From the IMG/VR virus record IMGVR_UViG_3300046004_002544, positions 1-64,000 of that record: a DNA stretch of 64,000 nt; one strand, 5' to 3'. A program made the position numbers and the translations under genes. Source of the stretch: a virus. Shown in pieces: positions 25,775 to 34,436 of the stretch (the stretch's first letter is position 1; every line of letters begins with the position of its first letter). Below the pieces are notes generated by a model. That model did not search any database. It saw only the letters and a list, made by a program, of their open reading frames with translations, and was not told where the DNA came from.

Positions 25775-26032
25775 CTAGCCGAGGGGGTCAGCAGCCTCTT
25801 CGGCCTTGGCCTTCTTGACGGCGCGGGCCGACGGGATCGTCGGGTCCTTCTTGCGGGCCTCGTTCCTGTACCAGCTGACGCTGGCCAGCGTGGTCTTGGC
25901 CTCGGGGAACTCGGCCTGAGCGGCTTCCAGGGCCGCCTCGTTGGTCTTGCCGGCCGCGATGGCTTCGCGGATCACGGTGCCCACGCCACGGCGCGGAGCC
26001 TTCGGTTCGGCGGTCTCGGTCTTCTCGGTCAT
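25775..26032 (-). CDS. Small basic protein with the EFPEAKT-type helical module
   Basis: This 85-aa protein consists mostly of the module: GVGTVIREAIAAGKTNEAAL, then AAQAEFPEAKTTLASVSWYR, then NEARKK. A Lys/Ala-rich tail follows. It is the purest single copy in the window and a good reference for the module. The pattern of three short helices with an exposed basic end resembles a DNA-binding helix-turn-helix. A terminator follows, and no clear promoter is visible directly upstream. Confidence 0.75.
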   Translation of the reverse strand: MTEKTETAEPKAPRRGVGTVIREAIAAGKTNEAALEAAQAEFPEAKTTLASVSWYRNEARKKDPTIPSARAVKKAKAEEAADPLG

Positions 26033-26131
26033 GGTCTCACCCCTTCCAGGTGCTATGCCCGTTTAGGGCGCTCAATTGCTTGCTTGAAGACCGTACGCAG
26101 GGCTGGGGCTGCGGCGAGCCCTCGCTGGACG

Positions 26132-26485
26132 TCAGCCGCCCAGCGAGCGCGACTCGTAGCAGCCAGCGCGGCGGTCCCATTTGAGGACCCGGATGGGCGC
26201 GTCAATGTCATCGACCATCTGCAGGGCGGTGAGCACAGACACGCTGAGTGCGATGGCCACCGGGTCCCCGAGGAGCAGCAGGTGGTCCGACGTGAAGTCG
26301 AACTGCCCGAGGGCCTCCGTGAGCGTCCTACGGGCCTCCGTGAGGTCTGTCGGGAGGTTCCCGTAGCCGAGCACGCGCACGAGCTCTCCGAAGGCCCTGG
26401 CGGGCTCCAGGTCGAACTTCTCGACCCACTCGCCGCGTGGGCCTTCGCGTCTTGCCGGCGCCTGTACCACGAAAACCCTGCTCAT
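26132..26485 (-). CDS. Conserved hypothetical phage protein
   Basis: This 117-aa protein has the layout of a small family common in podoviruses and siphoviruses: VFVVQAPA at the start, KFDLEPARAFGELVRVL, then DHLLLLGDPVAIALSVSVL, then RVLKWDRRAGCYESR at the end. I know of no function. The last bases overlap the next upstream gene (ATGA type), so it is in the helicase operon. Confidence 0.75.
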   Translation of the reverse strand: MSRVFVVQAPARREGPRGEWVEKFDLEPARAFGELVRVLGYGNLPTDLTEARRTLTEALGQFDFTSDHLLLLGDPVAIALSVSVLTALQMVDDIDAPIRVLKWDRRAGCYESRSLGG

Positions 26486-26910
26486 CTCACCAGCTCCAAA
26501 TAGCTACGCGCCAGCTTGTCAAACACCTCGTCTGGCCAGCTGCCCTTCGCCAGATTATATGCCCAGCAAACCAGGCGCACGTTGCCCTCGATGTACCCAA
26601 GCTCGTTGTCGATGCGGTCGAGGCTTGGGGCCCAGGGGTTTTTGTCAGGCCCATCCCACTCAGTGGACAGCGGCAGGCCAGTGACCGAGCAGACCATGGG
26701 AGCTATGAGCTCCTCAACCCGCTCGAGGGTTAGGGTGCACTCGTGGCCCCTGCGCCTGGCGTTCTTCTGGCAGGCTGCAAATATGGCGTAGTGTGGCTTG
26801 GCTTTTCGACGGCGTTTATGCCAGGCAAGCAGACGCTCACGATTTGCAGGATCGCGCTGCCAGGCTGCCGAGGTGGCGCGTTTCTTGGCTGCTCGCTCTT
26901 CGTCAGTCAT
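26482..26910 (-). CDS. HNH-type endonuclease-like protein
   Basis: The 142-aa protein has a basic N-terminus with many Arg/Lys, a CSVTGLPL segment and then PSLDRIDNELGYIEGNVRLV, followed by CWAYNLAKGSW. This RID-x-GY-x-x-GNV pattern marks HNH-like proteins of phages, with the Asn-Val replacing a classical HNH core. It may be a free-standing homing or recombination nuclease. It is coupled by overlap to the helicase gene. Confidence 0.7.
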   Translation of the reverse strand: MTDEERAAKKRATSAAWQRDPANRERLLAWHKRRRKAKPHYAIFAACQKNARRRGHECTLTLERVEELIAPMVCSVTGLPLSTEWDGPDKNPWAPSLDRIDNELGYIEGNVRLVCWAYNLAKGSWPDEVFDKLARSYLELVR

Positions 26911-28397
26911 TTCACCAGCTTTAGATATTCTCGGAGACCATCGCCAGTAAGGAAGTGGGTGGTGACAATTTTCCCATCCTGGTCGGCCAGTATCTTCTCA
27001 TCCACAGTGCCGTTCGCCGCCAGGTCACAGACGCCTATGTTGCGCCCCCCGACCTGTGTGCAGCGCTCATCGGACTGACGCCGGCCAATCAGGTCACCGT
27101 GGTCGTGGCTGTAGTGGATGATGTAGCTACCGGCGCTGAAGTCCAGCCCCTGGCCACATGCCTTGCGGTTGGCCACCATGGCGGTGACCGACGGGTCAGT
27201 CTGGAAGGCGTCCTCGTTGCGGGCGCGGTCAGCCTGCTTGGTGCCGCCGTAATAGTCGACGGCCTTGATGCCTTCCGCAGCCAGGCGCTCAAGCACCCGA
27301 CGGATGTCCTCCCGGAACCGGCACCAGATGATGACCTTGCCACCCGCCAGGCGCACCTCGTCCACCATCCGGTTCAGACGCGGGTTCTTGTCTGGGGGGA
27401 TCAGGTCGTGGACCACGCCGTCCTCGTCGACCGTCCAGCCCGACGCCACCTGCTGCAGCCGGGAGATGAGCACTCCGCCTTCGGCCTCTCCGAGCATCTC
27501 GCCGCTGTCCAGGCGTACCAGGCCGCCACGCACCAGGTCGTTGTAGACCCGCTTCTGCTGGCCAGTCAGGTCGAAGGTCTCGAGGGCCGAGACCAGTCGG
27601 GGCATATCGTCCACCTCGTCCCGGTAGACGTATGAGGTGAGCGCGGCCATCCGATCGCGCAGCTCCTCGAGATTGCGGTAGTCGACCAGTTTCGGGATCG
27701 TCCGCTGAACCCGGTAGCCCTGGCGGTTCTTGACCCAAATCTGGCTCTCTTCCCACTCGCCGTAGCGCTTCTCGAACTCCTCGTAGGTCTTGAACCCCAG
27801 GCAGCCTTTGCCCAGCAGCTCGTACTGCGCCCAGGCGTGGAAGGGGGAGTTGTCCACCATCGTCCCGGACAGGTTGCGCCGGACAACGGCCTTGGGGGCG
27901 ATGTAGGTGCGGGCGTAGCGGGATCGCTTGGACCCTGGCCGACGCATGTCGTGGGTCTCGTCCACGATCAGCATGAAGCGCCTGCGCTTCATGAAGGCTC
28001 GAATGTACTCCTTGGGGCGCTTAAGGCCCACGCCCTCGAAGTTGACGCAGAACCAGGCCAGGCCAGGCGCCTTGAGCAGGTCGCCAAACCGGCGGTCGTA
28101 CTCGACGTTCCAAGCCTGCTCGGAGTTCCAGGCCATGGCCGTGTATTGAGTGCCCTCCCAGGAGTGAAGGGGGAGCTGCTTCCGCGGCCAGTTGGCATGG
28201 ACGTTGTTGGGGGCTAGGAGAAGGACCCCGTCAATGCGGCCCTGGGCGTGCAGGTAGCAGGCCAGGTCGATCATCGCTTTGGTCTTGCCGGTGCGCATCT
28301 GCCAATGCAGGGCGCGTGCCGGGTCGTCCCGATGGAGCTCGAACTCCCGGTCCTGGTGGGCCCAATTTGGGTGCCTGAACCGGGAGCTCCAGTCCAT
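26907..28397 (-). CDS. SNF2/DEAD-type DNA helicase
   Basis: The 496-aa protein has a Walker A in WQMRTGKTKAM (GKT 37-39) and a DETH box in MLIVDETHDM near residue 147. It also has motif III-like NLSGTMVDNSP and a C-terminal RecA fold with VIIWCRF and a GRRQSDERCTQVG arginine motif. This is the replication helicase type found with family A polymerase, DUF2815 and DUF2800 genes in many phages. It probably unwinds or remodels DNA during replication or recombination. Confidence 0.85.
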   Translation of the reverse strand: MDWSSRFRHPNWAHQDREFELHRDDPARALHWQMRTGKTKAMIDLACYLHAQGRIDGVLLLAPNNVHANWPRKQLPLHSWEGTQYTAMAWNSEQAWNVEYDRRFGDLLKAPGLAWFCVNFEGVGLKRPKEYIRAFMKRRRFMLIVDETHDMRRPGSKRSRYARTYIAPKAVVRRNLSGTMVDNSPFHAWAQYELLGKGCLGFKTYEEFEKRYGEWEESQIWVKNRQGYRVQRTIPKLVDYRNLEELRDRMAALTSYVYRDEVDDMPRLVSALETFDLTGQQKRVYNDLVRGGLVRLDSGEMLGEAEGGVLISRLQQVASGWTVDEDGVVHDLIPPDKNPRLNRMVDEVRLAGGKVIIWCRFREDIRRVLERLAAEGIKAVDYYGGTKQADRARNEDAFQTDPSVTAMVANRKACGQGLDFSAGSYIIHYSHDHGDLIGRRQSDERCTQVGGRNIGVCDLAANGTVDEKILADQDGKIVTTHFLTGDGLREYLKLVK

Positions 28398-28402
28398 GTG
28401 GG

Positions 28403-28954
28403 CTAGAAGCCCATGGCCGCGACGGCGACCTCGACGCCGGCGGGGGGCTCGTGGCCGCAGGCCAGGACCGCCTTGACCGATCCGCTCAGCAGGATGGCCT
28501 TGCCGCGCAGGTGGGTCGGGACGCGCTGGCGGGGCTTGGAGAAGAACCGGGCGGCGCGCTTGCCGTTGGTCATCGCCTGGCCAGGCAGGTATCCGTCCGC
28601 CTGGTAGACCGCATCGATGATCGCGGGCGGCACATCGGTGACGTACCCGGGCAGCTGAGCGACGAAGCGGGCGACCGTCTCGTCGTGGGCCTCGAGGCGG
28701 ATGTTCTCGCCGCGGACACGGCGCGGCTTGTAGGCGAAGCCAGGGTTGGCCTTCTCGTAGGCCCGGCGCTCACGCTTGGTCAGCGGCACCTGGTCGGCCA
28801 GGGCGCGGAGGCCCTTGTGGGTGGCGACCAGGTGGCGGTTCGGGCCGACGGCGACCTTGAGGGCGCGCTCGATGCGGGCCTTGAGGCCCGGGTCCTTGGC
28901 TTCCAGGGCGCGGAGCTCGGCGGCGGTCAGGCGGGTGGCTTCGGTCGTTTGCAT
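28403..28954 (-). CDS. Hypothetical protein between helicase and polymerase
   Basis: The ATG at 28954 gives 183 aa. The protein is basic and helical at first (LTAAELRALEAKDPGLKARI, VPLTKRERRAYEKANPGF). It then has a compact C-terminal part with RGKAILLSGSVKAVLACGHE. The placement suggests a replication accessory factor. I do not recognise the family. A start further upstream is possible but lacks a good ribosome site. Confidence 0.7.
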   Translation of the reverse strand: MQTTEATRLTAAELRALEAKDPGLKARIERALKVAVGPNRHLVATHKGLRALADQVPLTKRERRAYEKANPGFAYKPRRVRGENIRLEAHDETVARFVAQLPGYVTDVPPAIIDAVYQADGYLPGQAMTNGKRAARFFSKPRQRVPTHLRGKAILLSGSVKAVLACGHEPPAGVEVAVAAMGF

Positions 28955-28971
28955 GTCTCTCTCGCTCTCTT

Positions 28972-31281
28972 CTATTTGCGGTAGCGCTTGCCGCGCCACC
29001 CCTCGGCCGCCACAGGGCAACCAGCCGCCCAACCCGGGGTTCGGGACATGAGCTCTTCAAACTCATCCACGCTGCCGACTCCCTCGTCGACCTCAGCGAT
29101 CAGCTCGTCGTGGACTGAGAGGATGACGTCGTAGATGCCACTCTCATCCGCCTCGAGCATCGCCTCGGCCATCAGGTCGCGGGCGGTAGCTTGGGTGATG
29201 TTCTCTACCAGTTTGCCCCCGTAGGTGTCCTGGACGCACCATTGCTTGGAGAGCGCGTCGACACCCATGAACAGCAGGACCGGCTTCTCGGAGCCCCAGG
29301 GGGTCTTTTTCAGCACCAGGCGCGGGTCGCAGTAGTGCAGGGCGCGGCCGGATGGCAGGTAGCACTTCAGGAAGCGGCCTTCCACGCGGAAGGTCACCCT
29401 GCCGAGCTCGCTGCGAACCTCACGGCCAGGGGAGCGGACGGCGGCCACGGCGGCGGCTTCTACGTCCTCCCACATTTGGGCGACTGAGGCGTACTTGGCC
29501 CGGTAGACGTCCACGATGTGCTTCATGAGCACCAGCTCGTGCTTGACCTCGTCGAAGACCAGGTCGTTCTTGGTCAGGCGGACCCGGCGCTGGGCGCCGA
29601 CTTTGCGGGAGTTTGCCGCAGCGCCTTCCTGGCGCTCAGGCCAGTAGTATTTATCCAGGTAGGCCGCCAGCTCGGCCCACTTAGGTCCAACGATCCGCCG
29701 GCACTGCTCCTCCGTGAAGGTGATCTTGTACTTCCGGCACGTGAGCAGGAAGGTGACGAAGCCCATGCCAAACCCGAGGCCCAGGATGGCCTGCTTGCCA
29801 AGCTGCCGCTCATCCGGGTGCTTGCCCTTGATGACCTTGTAGCCATAGATGCCCGTCGCCATGTCGCAATAGATGCAGTCGCCGGACCGGAAGACCTCGA
29901 GAGCCTCTTCCTCGCCGGCCAACCACATGACCACACGCGCCTCGATGGCCGCGTAGTCTGCGACGATCAGGTCTCGACCCTCCGAGGCCATGATGAGCCC
30001 GCGGAGCGCCTCCGACAGCAGGCCTATCGCCTCGCCGTACAGGGCGCGGATGATTTCGATCTCGCCGGTCAGGATCGTGGAGCAGGCGAGCTCCATATCC
30101 TTGATGGTGCCACGCGGGAAGTTGTGAGGCTGGAGGCCCTTGCCCGACCAGCGCCCGGTCGAGGCGCCGTGGTACATCATCATGTCGCGGATGCGCCCAT
30201 CGGCGGCCGCGTAGGCCAGGCAGGCCTTGTACTTGGCCGTCGAGGTGCGGTTCACCTCGCGCACGATCTTGATGACCCTGTGCAGGTCCGCCCGCAGACC
30301 AGGCTTGGCCAGGAAGGTGTCCAGCGTGGGCCCCTGCGTGTCTGGCAGGTCGACGCCCTGGCTTGCAAGCCACAGCTTCACGCCGCTGCGCTGAGAGGCT
30401 TTCTCCACTGCGCCGCCGGTGATCGCCTCCAGCTCGCGGTTCAACCTGGCCGTCTCTCGATCGACGATCCGAAGCGCGGTCTTGGCCATCTTCACGTCGA
30501 CCCGCACACCGCGCAGGTTCATGGCCTGGTCCATCGCCCAGATGCGGGACTCGAGGGGGCTCAGGTCAGGCAGGACAGCGCTCAGGCCATGCTCGGAGTC
30601 CACGTCGGTGCCACAGTAGGAGAAGAGCTTGCCCAGCTCCTCGGGGTCCTCGTGCCACAGGAGGCCGTGCTCGAAGTCGTAGCCCAGGTCGGAGAGCTGC
30701 CTGTAGGCGTCCAGGTCCGCGCTCTCTTCCCAGGCCTTGATGAGCGCCGCCTCGGCCTTCTTGGGCTTGCGAGGCTTGCAGACCTTGAGCATGATCCGCC
30801 GGCCTTCGTTGTCCTTCTGGACCTCGAGGCCGAGCGCGGCGCAGGCAGCGCCAAGGGAGCGGGGCAGGGAGTGTGCGGAGGCCTTGGCCGCCGAGCAGCG
30901 CCAGGCCTCTTCCGGAACCGCAGGCCAGCCGTACCGAGCCACGCAGATGTTGGTCCAGATAGACCGCTCAAAGAAAGCGTTGTGGGCCTCGATGAGGCCA
31001 CCCAGGGCGAGCCAGACGAACAGGTCGTCCAGGACGTCGCGGCCTTCCTCAGGAATGCCTAGCCTTGGATATGCGGGGTGCCAGCCGCGTGCAGCTGGCC
31101 AATGGGGGAGCCTGACATACAGGCACATCAACTGCGTGGTCGGGTGCTGGCTGTACTTCCAGGCCCCTTCCTTGAGGATGTCACAGGCCGACCGGGTCTC
31201 GAAGTCGACCGTCGCGCGGGGTTCGTTCTCAGAGGCGGGGCGCGTGCCGACCGATCCGAGCAAGTCTGTCTTGAGGCTCAT
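28972..31281 (-). CDS. Family A DNA polymerase
   Basis: This 769-aa enzyme is the replicative polymerase. The 3'-5' exonuclease start is VDFETRS near residue 26. Polymerase motif A is DYAAIEARVV with Asp442, motif B is RQLGKQAILGLGFGMG, and motif C is HDE at 724-726. YGGKLVENITQATARDLM precedes motif C. It has no 5'-nuclease domain. Motif B carries Phe where some relatives have Tyr. A perfect 11-bp hairpin abuts its ATG, which may control translation. Confidence 0.93.
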   Translation of the reverse strand: MSLKTDLLGSVGTRPASENEPRATVDFETRSACDILKEGAWKYSQHPTTQLMCLYVRLPHWPAARGWHPAYPRLGIPEEGRDVLDDLFVWLALGGLIEAHNAFFERSIWTNICVARYGWPAVPEEAWRCSAAKASAHSLPRSLGAACAALGLEVQKDNEGRRIMLKVCKPRKPKKAEAALIKAWEESADLDAYRQLSDLGYDFEHGLLWHEDPEELGKLFSYCGTDVDSEHGLSAVLPDLSPLESRIWAMDQAMNLRGVRVDVKMAKTALRIVDRETARLNRELEAITGGAVEKASQRSGVKLWLASQGVDLPDTQGPTLDTFLAKPGLRADLHRVIKIVREVNRTSTAKYKACLAYAAADGRIRDMMMYHGASTGRWSGKGLQPHNFPRGTIKDMELACSTILTGEIEIIRALYGEAIGLLSEALRGLIMASEGRDLIVADYAAIEARVVMWLAGEEEALEVFRSGDCIYCDMATGIYGYKVIKGKHPDERQLGKQAILGLGFGMGFVTFLLTCRKYKITFTEEQCRRIVGPKWAELAAYLDKYYWPERQEGAAANSRKVGAQRRVRLTKNDLVFDEVKHELVLMKHIVDVYRAKYASVAQMWEDVEAAAVAAVRSPGREVRSELGRVTFRVEGRFLKCYLPSGRALHYCDPRLVLKKTPWGSEKPVLLFMGVDALSKQWCVQDTYGGKLVENITQATARDLMAEAMLEADESGIYDVILSVHDELIAEVDEGVGSVDEFEELMSRTPGWAAGCPVAAEGWRGKRYRK

Positions 31282-31313
31282 GGGGTGAAGGGTGCCATAG
31301 CTCCCTTCACCCC
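31282..31313 (-). promoter_or_regulatory. Leader hairpin abutting the DNA polymerase start
   Basis: GGGGTGAAGGG and CCCTTCACCCC form a perfect 11-bp stem with a 10-nt loop, and the 3' arm ends directly at the polymerase ATG. The only purine-rich ribosome-site-like stretch (AAGGGAG) lies in the 5' arm and loop, about 21 nt from the ATG in linear sequence. No T-run follows, so it is not a terminator. Regulation of polymerase translation is inferred. Confidence 0.6.
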
Positions 31314-31320
31314 TCGACCC

Positions 31321-31590
31321 TTAGTCGACCTTGTTGACGGTCGTGCTGGCCTTGAAGAAGCCGCCGACGAAGCCGAGGAAGGCGCCCAGCTGCCAGACCT
31401 TGATGCCGGTCACGCCCAGGGCGGCGAGCACGGTGGTGATGGTGTTGGTGAAGAACAGACCCACGATCCAGCCGGCGAAGGCGCCGAGAGCGGTGCCGGC
31501 CAGAACGGCGAGCAGGAGGAGGGCGGCGATGGAAGCGACCGCGCCGATGCCGAGGGCGGCGATGGCGAACACGTTGGACTTGATGGACAT
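31321..31590 (-). CDS. Small membrane protein (89 aa)
   Basis: The product has two or three hydrophobic segments (VFAIAALGIGAVASIAALLL; GTALGAFAGWIVGLFF; QLGAFLGFVGGFF) and short polar ends. It lies between polymerase and the transglutaminase-like protease gene. A holin-like or superinfection role is possible, but its place in the early block argues against a simple holin. The family is not recognised. Confidence 0.7.
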   Translation of the reverse strand: MSIKSNVFAIAALGIGAVASIAALLLLAVLAGTALGAFAGWIVGLFFTNTITTVLAALGVTGIKVWQLGAFLGFVGGFFKASTTVNKVD

Positions 31591-31650
31591 TTCTGTCTCC
31601 CAGGTTGCAGACTCCTGGAGCGTACCCCTAGCCGGCTGCCTGGGGTCCCA

Positions 31651-32124
31651 TCACTTGGAAGGCAGCGCAGGCCTGCCCTGGCAGCGGGTCAAGTCTGACC
31701 CAGGCGTCGGCGCCTGCGCTCCCAGCCGGATAGCCCGACAGGAAAACAGGTAGCCGGTCGCCTCGAGGTCCGCCCTGGTGCGCAAGTCGGGGTGCCGGTT
31801 GTCGGCTACCCAGCGGCCGTCGACGACCAGGACAGTGTGCCAGAGGCCCAGCTCGGTCACGACGATCCAGACCTGCATGCGCTGCCGCCCGACGCCGACC
31901 TGCTCCAGGAGGGCCATCTTCTCGAGGACCAGGTCCTCGCAGTCACCCTGCCAGCCCTGGCGTGACGCCCGAGCCCAGGTATCCGCTCCTGGCCGGTCCT
32001 CGCGCCTGATGGCGCGGGCCTCTACGTAGTCGTGCACCTGCTCCGCGGCGTCTCGCACCGCGAAGGGGTTGCTTGAGTCGACCGCGGCGATCGTGGCCAA
32101 GGCCATCAAAGCGGCTACCAGCAT
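31651..32124 (-). CDS. Secreted transglutaminase-like cysteine peptidase (BTLCP/DUF920)
   Basis: The ATG at 32124 gives 157 aa with an N-terminal signal-like segment (MLVAALMALATIAAV). The catalytic triad of the bacterial transglutaminase-like cysteine proteinase family is visible: Cys62 in QGDCEDLVLEKM, His96 in ELGLWHTVLV and Asp108 in VADNRHPDL. LapG of this family cleaves surface adhesins in bacteria. A phage copy could alter host adhesion or envelope. The start sits within two bases of the upstream stop. Confidence 0.75.
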   Translation of the reverse strand: MLVAALMALATIAAVDSSNPFAVRDAAEQVHDYVEARAIRREDRPGADTWARASRQGWQGDCEDLVLEKMALLEQVGVGRQRMQVWIVVTELGLWHTVLVVDGRWVADNRHPDLRTRADLEATGYLFSCRAIRLGAQAPTPGSDLTRCQGRPALPSK

Positions 32125-32125
32125 G

Positions 32126-32464
32126 TCAGTCCTCGTCCTCTTCTTCAGGGGCGCACTCGTCGCACTGAGGCTCCCCACCCTCGTTGTCCTCGCCGGCTTC
32201 GGACTGCTCGCACCACCACCCGCAGCACGTGCAGAGGAAGACTTCCTGGTCGATTGCGTCGCAGAAGGCCTGATCGGTCTCCAGCTCAGGATGCCCGATC
32301 CGCTCCAGGACGTCCAGCAAGTTGTGTTGGCACTGGCCACGCAGCTCCTCAGCCACGTGGGCGGCGACGTCCACCAGCTCCTCGGGCGGGCCATTCCAGC
32401 CCGCCCGTTCTACCAGCCGGAGGCGGATGCCATCCGCCTCCTTGACAGCCCACCAGGTTGACAT
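32126..32464 (-). CDS. Acidic zinc-binding hypothetical protein
   Basis: This 112-aa protein has a helical N-terminal half and a C-terminal metal site with VFLCTCCGWWCEQ and PQCDEC, followed by a run of acidic residues. Its start overlaps the upstream Toprim gene by one base. The Cys set could form a zinc ribbon. No function is recognised. Confidence 0.7.
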   Translation of the reverse strand: MSTWWAVKEADGIRLRLVERAGWNGPPEELVDVAAHVAEELRGQCQHNLLDVLERIGHPELETDQAFCDAIDQEVFLCTCCGWWCEQSEAGEDNEGGEPQCDECAPEEEDED

Positions 32465-33855
32465 CAGTCCTCCTCAGGCCCGTAGAGGTCCTTTTCGACC
32501 GCGTCCACGTCGTCCGGGTCGGTCTCGGTGTCGTCCGGCTCGTCATCGTCCTCCGGGCGGTCGGGGGCCGGCGTCGGCTCGTTTGCGGCCTGCAGGGCAA
32601 CGGACATATCCTGCAGCTCGCCAGCCAGGGCTTCAGCCTCGGGGGTGAAGCGGATGGCCTTGCGGTCCATGCCCTCCAGGCGGGCTCTGACGTCATCCAA
32701 CATGCGCCCGGCGCCCAGGGTGAAGACCTCCTGGAAGTCCGGCTCGTCGCCCCAGTTGCGGGTATCGGGCAGGGTGGCGACGGCCGTATCAACCGTCTTG
32801 CTGACCAGCTCCAGGGTCGCCTCGCGGACGTCCTGGTGTTCCAGCAGGAGGCGGACGGCCGCTCGGTCCAGGAGGCCCTGGCCGCCGCCGTAGGTGTTGT
32901 CCAGCTGCGGGATGAGCGGATCGAGGCGCGCCAGGCGCTCGAGGGGCATCTCGCCGGACAGGGACAGGCGGACGATCTCGTCGTACCGGTGGGCGAGGTT
33001 CATGAGCGGCTTGCGCAGCTCCTGCTCGCGGGCCAGGGTCGCCGCCCACTTGTCCTTGTCGATGTAGGACTCGATCTGGTCGGAGACCAGCTGGTCGATG
33101 ACCTGCGGCTGGAGGGCGTCCAGTTCCCACGACTCGTTGCCGTGCAGGGTCTGGTAGCCCTCAAAGCGGCTGTCCTGCTGCTTGGCCGGGTTCGGGGGCG
33201 GGCCGTACTGCTCGACCTGGTCCATGTTGAGGGCCACGCGGACGACCTCGACGCCCATGCGGGCGAACAGGGCGAGGCGTGCGCCGTTGTCGCGGGTCAT
33301 GTCGATGCCGCTGGGGTCGTGGTCCCCGAGGTGGATCAGCACAGGGCGCTTGCCCTCGGCGATGGCCTTCTCGAAGCGCCGGCCAGCGCGCCAGGCCTCG
33401 GAGGCCGACAGGTAGCCCTTGCAGGCCATGTACGGCGAGCGCCAGCGGTTGGCTGGCCGCGAGATGACGCCCTCGAGGGCGGACTTCTCGACCCAGCTCT
33501 CGAGGTAGACGTCCTGGTCGCGCCACGGGTTGAGCCGGATCACGCGCTCGATGCCCTTCAGCACGTTGCGGGGGTCGTCCTCGTGGCCGTGCAGGAGGCA
33601 CTGGCGCCCGCGGTCCTCGATGGCGTACCAGTCGATCTCGCCGACCTCACGGGCGTCCGTGATGATCCGGCCCAGCCGCTTGTATTCCTTCTCGGTGTTG
33701 GCGATCAGGTTGCGGGAGACGAACTGGTAATAGAGCTGCCGGAGGGTCAGCACGTAGCCGGCCTCGTCGTACTCGGCGAGAATGAGCTTGGCCTGCTCGA
33801 CGGTGGCGCGGGCCTTGCCGTTGAACCGCTGCTCGCGGTAGGCGATGAGAGGCAT
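32464..33855 (-). CDS. Spo11/TopoVIA-like Toprim protein
   Basis: The ATG at 33855 gives 463 aa. Residues 36-46 (LTLRQLYYQFV) look like the winged-helix catalytic tyrosine region of TopoVIA/Spo11 (5Y-CAP), with Tyr42-Tyr43. A Toprim-like part follows with Glu123 in WVEKSALEGV and Asp178/Asp180 in HLGDHDPSGID. The rest has RIALNMDQVEQY-type repeats, a helical region and an acidic tail. No B subunit gene is seen. Phage proteins of this sort are common but of unknown role; DNA cleavage or topology control is inferred. Confidence 0.65.
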   Translation of the reverse strand: MPLIAYREQRFNGKARATVEQAKLILAEYDEAGYVLTLRQLYYQFVSRNLIANTEKEYKRLGRIITDAREVGEIDWYAIEDRGRQCLLHGHEDDPRNVLKGIERVIRLNPWRDQDVYLESWVEKSALEGVISRPANRWRSPYMACKGYLSASEAWRAGRRFEKAIAEGKRPVLIHLGDHDPSGIDMTRDNGARLALFARMGVEVVRVALNMDQVEQYGPPPNPAKQQDSRFEGYQTLHGNESWELDALQPQVIDQLVSDQIESYIDKDKWAATLAREQELRKPLMNLAHRYDEIVRLSLSGEMPLERLARLDPLIPQLDNTYGGGQGLLDRAAVRLLLEHQDVREATLELVSKTVDTAVATLPDTRNWGDEPDFQEVFTLGAGRMLDDVRARLEGMDRKAIRFTPEAEALAGELQDMSVALQAANEPTPAPDRPEDDDEPDDTETDPDDVDAVEKDLYGPEED

Positions 33856-33866
33856 TTCTTGTTCTC

Positions 33867-34250
33867 CTATGCCCGAACCTGGACGACGCCGCTGCGGTAC
33901 AGCCAGGCCTCGAGCTTCTTGCAGCCCAGCTGACGCTTGGCCTCCAGCATGTGCTGTCCGCGACGGCCGATCTGGGCCAACGGGACTTCGATGTAGAGAG
34001 CCCCATCGATCTTCCGCTGCCACTTGTAGGCGAACGGCTGGTCGGCGTCGAAGGTGCCTCGCATGGACACCAGTATGGTTCCGACCACAGGGTCATCGCT
34101 GACGGTGGCGAAGGTCACGCCTCTGCGAACCATCTCAGAGGCCATGGGGCCGCGAATGCGGAACCATACATGCGTCGGCAGGTCTGAGCCGTGGGTCCGG
34201 CGGAAGCCGAAGCTGGCGTGGCAACGAGCCACAATTGTCTTCTTGGTCAT
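33867..34250 (-). CDS. Hypothetical protein (127 aa)
   Basis: I chose the ATG at 34250 with GGAG upstream. The protein is basic and beta-rich (KKTIVARCHASFGFRR, HVWFRIRGPMASEM), followed by VPLAQIGRRGQHMLEAKRQL near its C-terminus. It overlaps the next upstream gene by four bases. No recognised family; the compact basic sheet would suit nucleic-acid binding, which is speculation. Confidence 0.7.
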   Translation of the reverse strand: MTKKTIVARCHASFGFRRTHGSDLPTHVWFRIRGPMASEMVRRGVTFATVSDDPVVGTILVSMRGTFDADQPFAYKWQRKIDGALYIEVPLAQIGRRGQHMLEAKRQLGCKKLEAWLYRSGVVQVRA

Positions 34251-34435
34251 GTCTGTGTCTCCATCTTGAGGGGCATTCCGCACATGAAGCTGCGGGCGAC
34301 GATGATCCAGCCAGTGCCAATGCGGTGGAAGCCGATGACGTTGGGCTGGCTGACTGCGAACTTGCGGGGCGGGATGACCGCAGGCGGGGAGGGCGGAGCC
34401 CTCCCCGGGAACAGTTGGACGACGTTCTCAGCCAT
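34247..34435 (-). CDS. Small hypothetical protein (62 aa)
   Basis: The ATG at 34435 starts two bases before the last base of the upstream ATPase gene ends. The product has a Pro-rich segment (FPGRAPPSPPAVIPPRK) and a C-terminal strand pair (GFHRIGTGWIIVARSF). It is translationally coupled to both neighbours, so it is likely real, but nothing more can be said. Confidence 0.6.
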   Translation of the reverse strand: MAENVVQLFPGRAPPSPPAVIPPRKFAVSQPNVIGFHRIGTGWIIVARSFMCGMPLKMETQT

Positions 34436-34436
34436 C

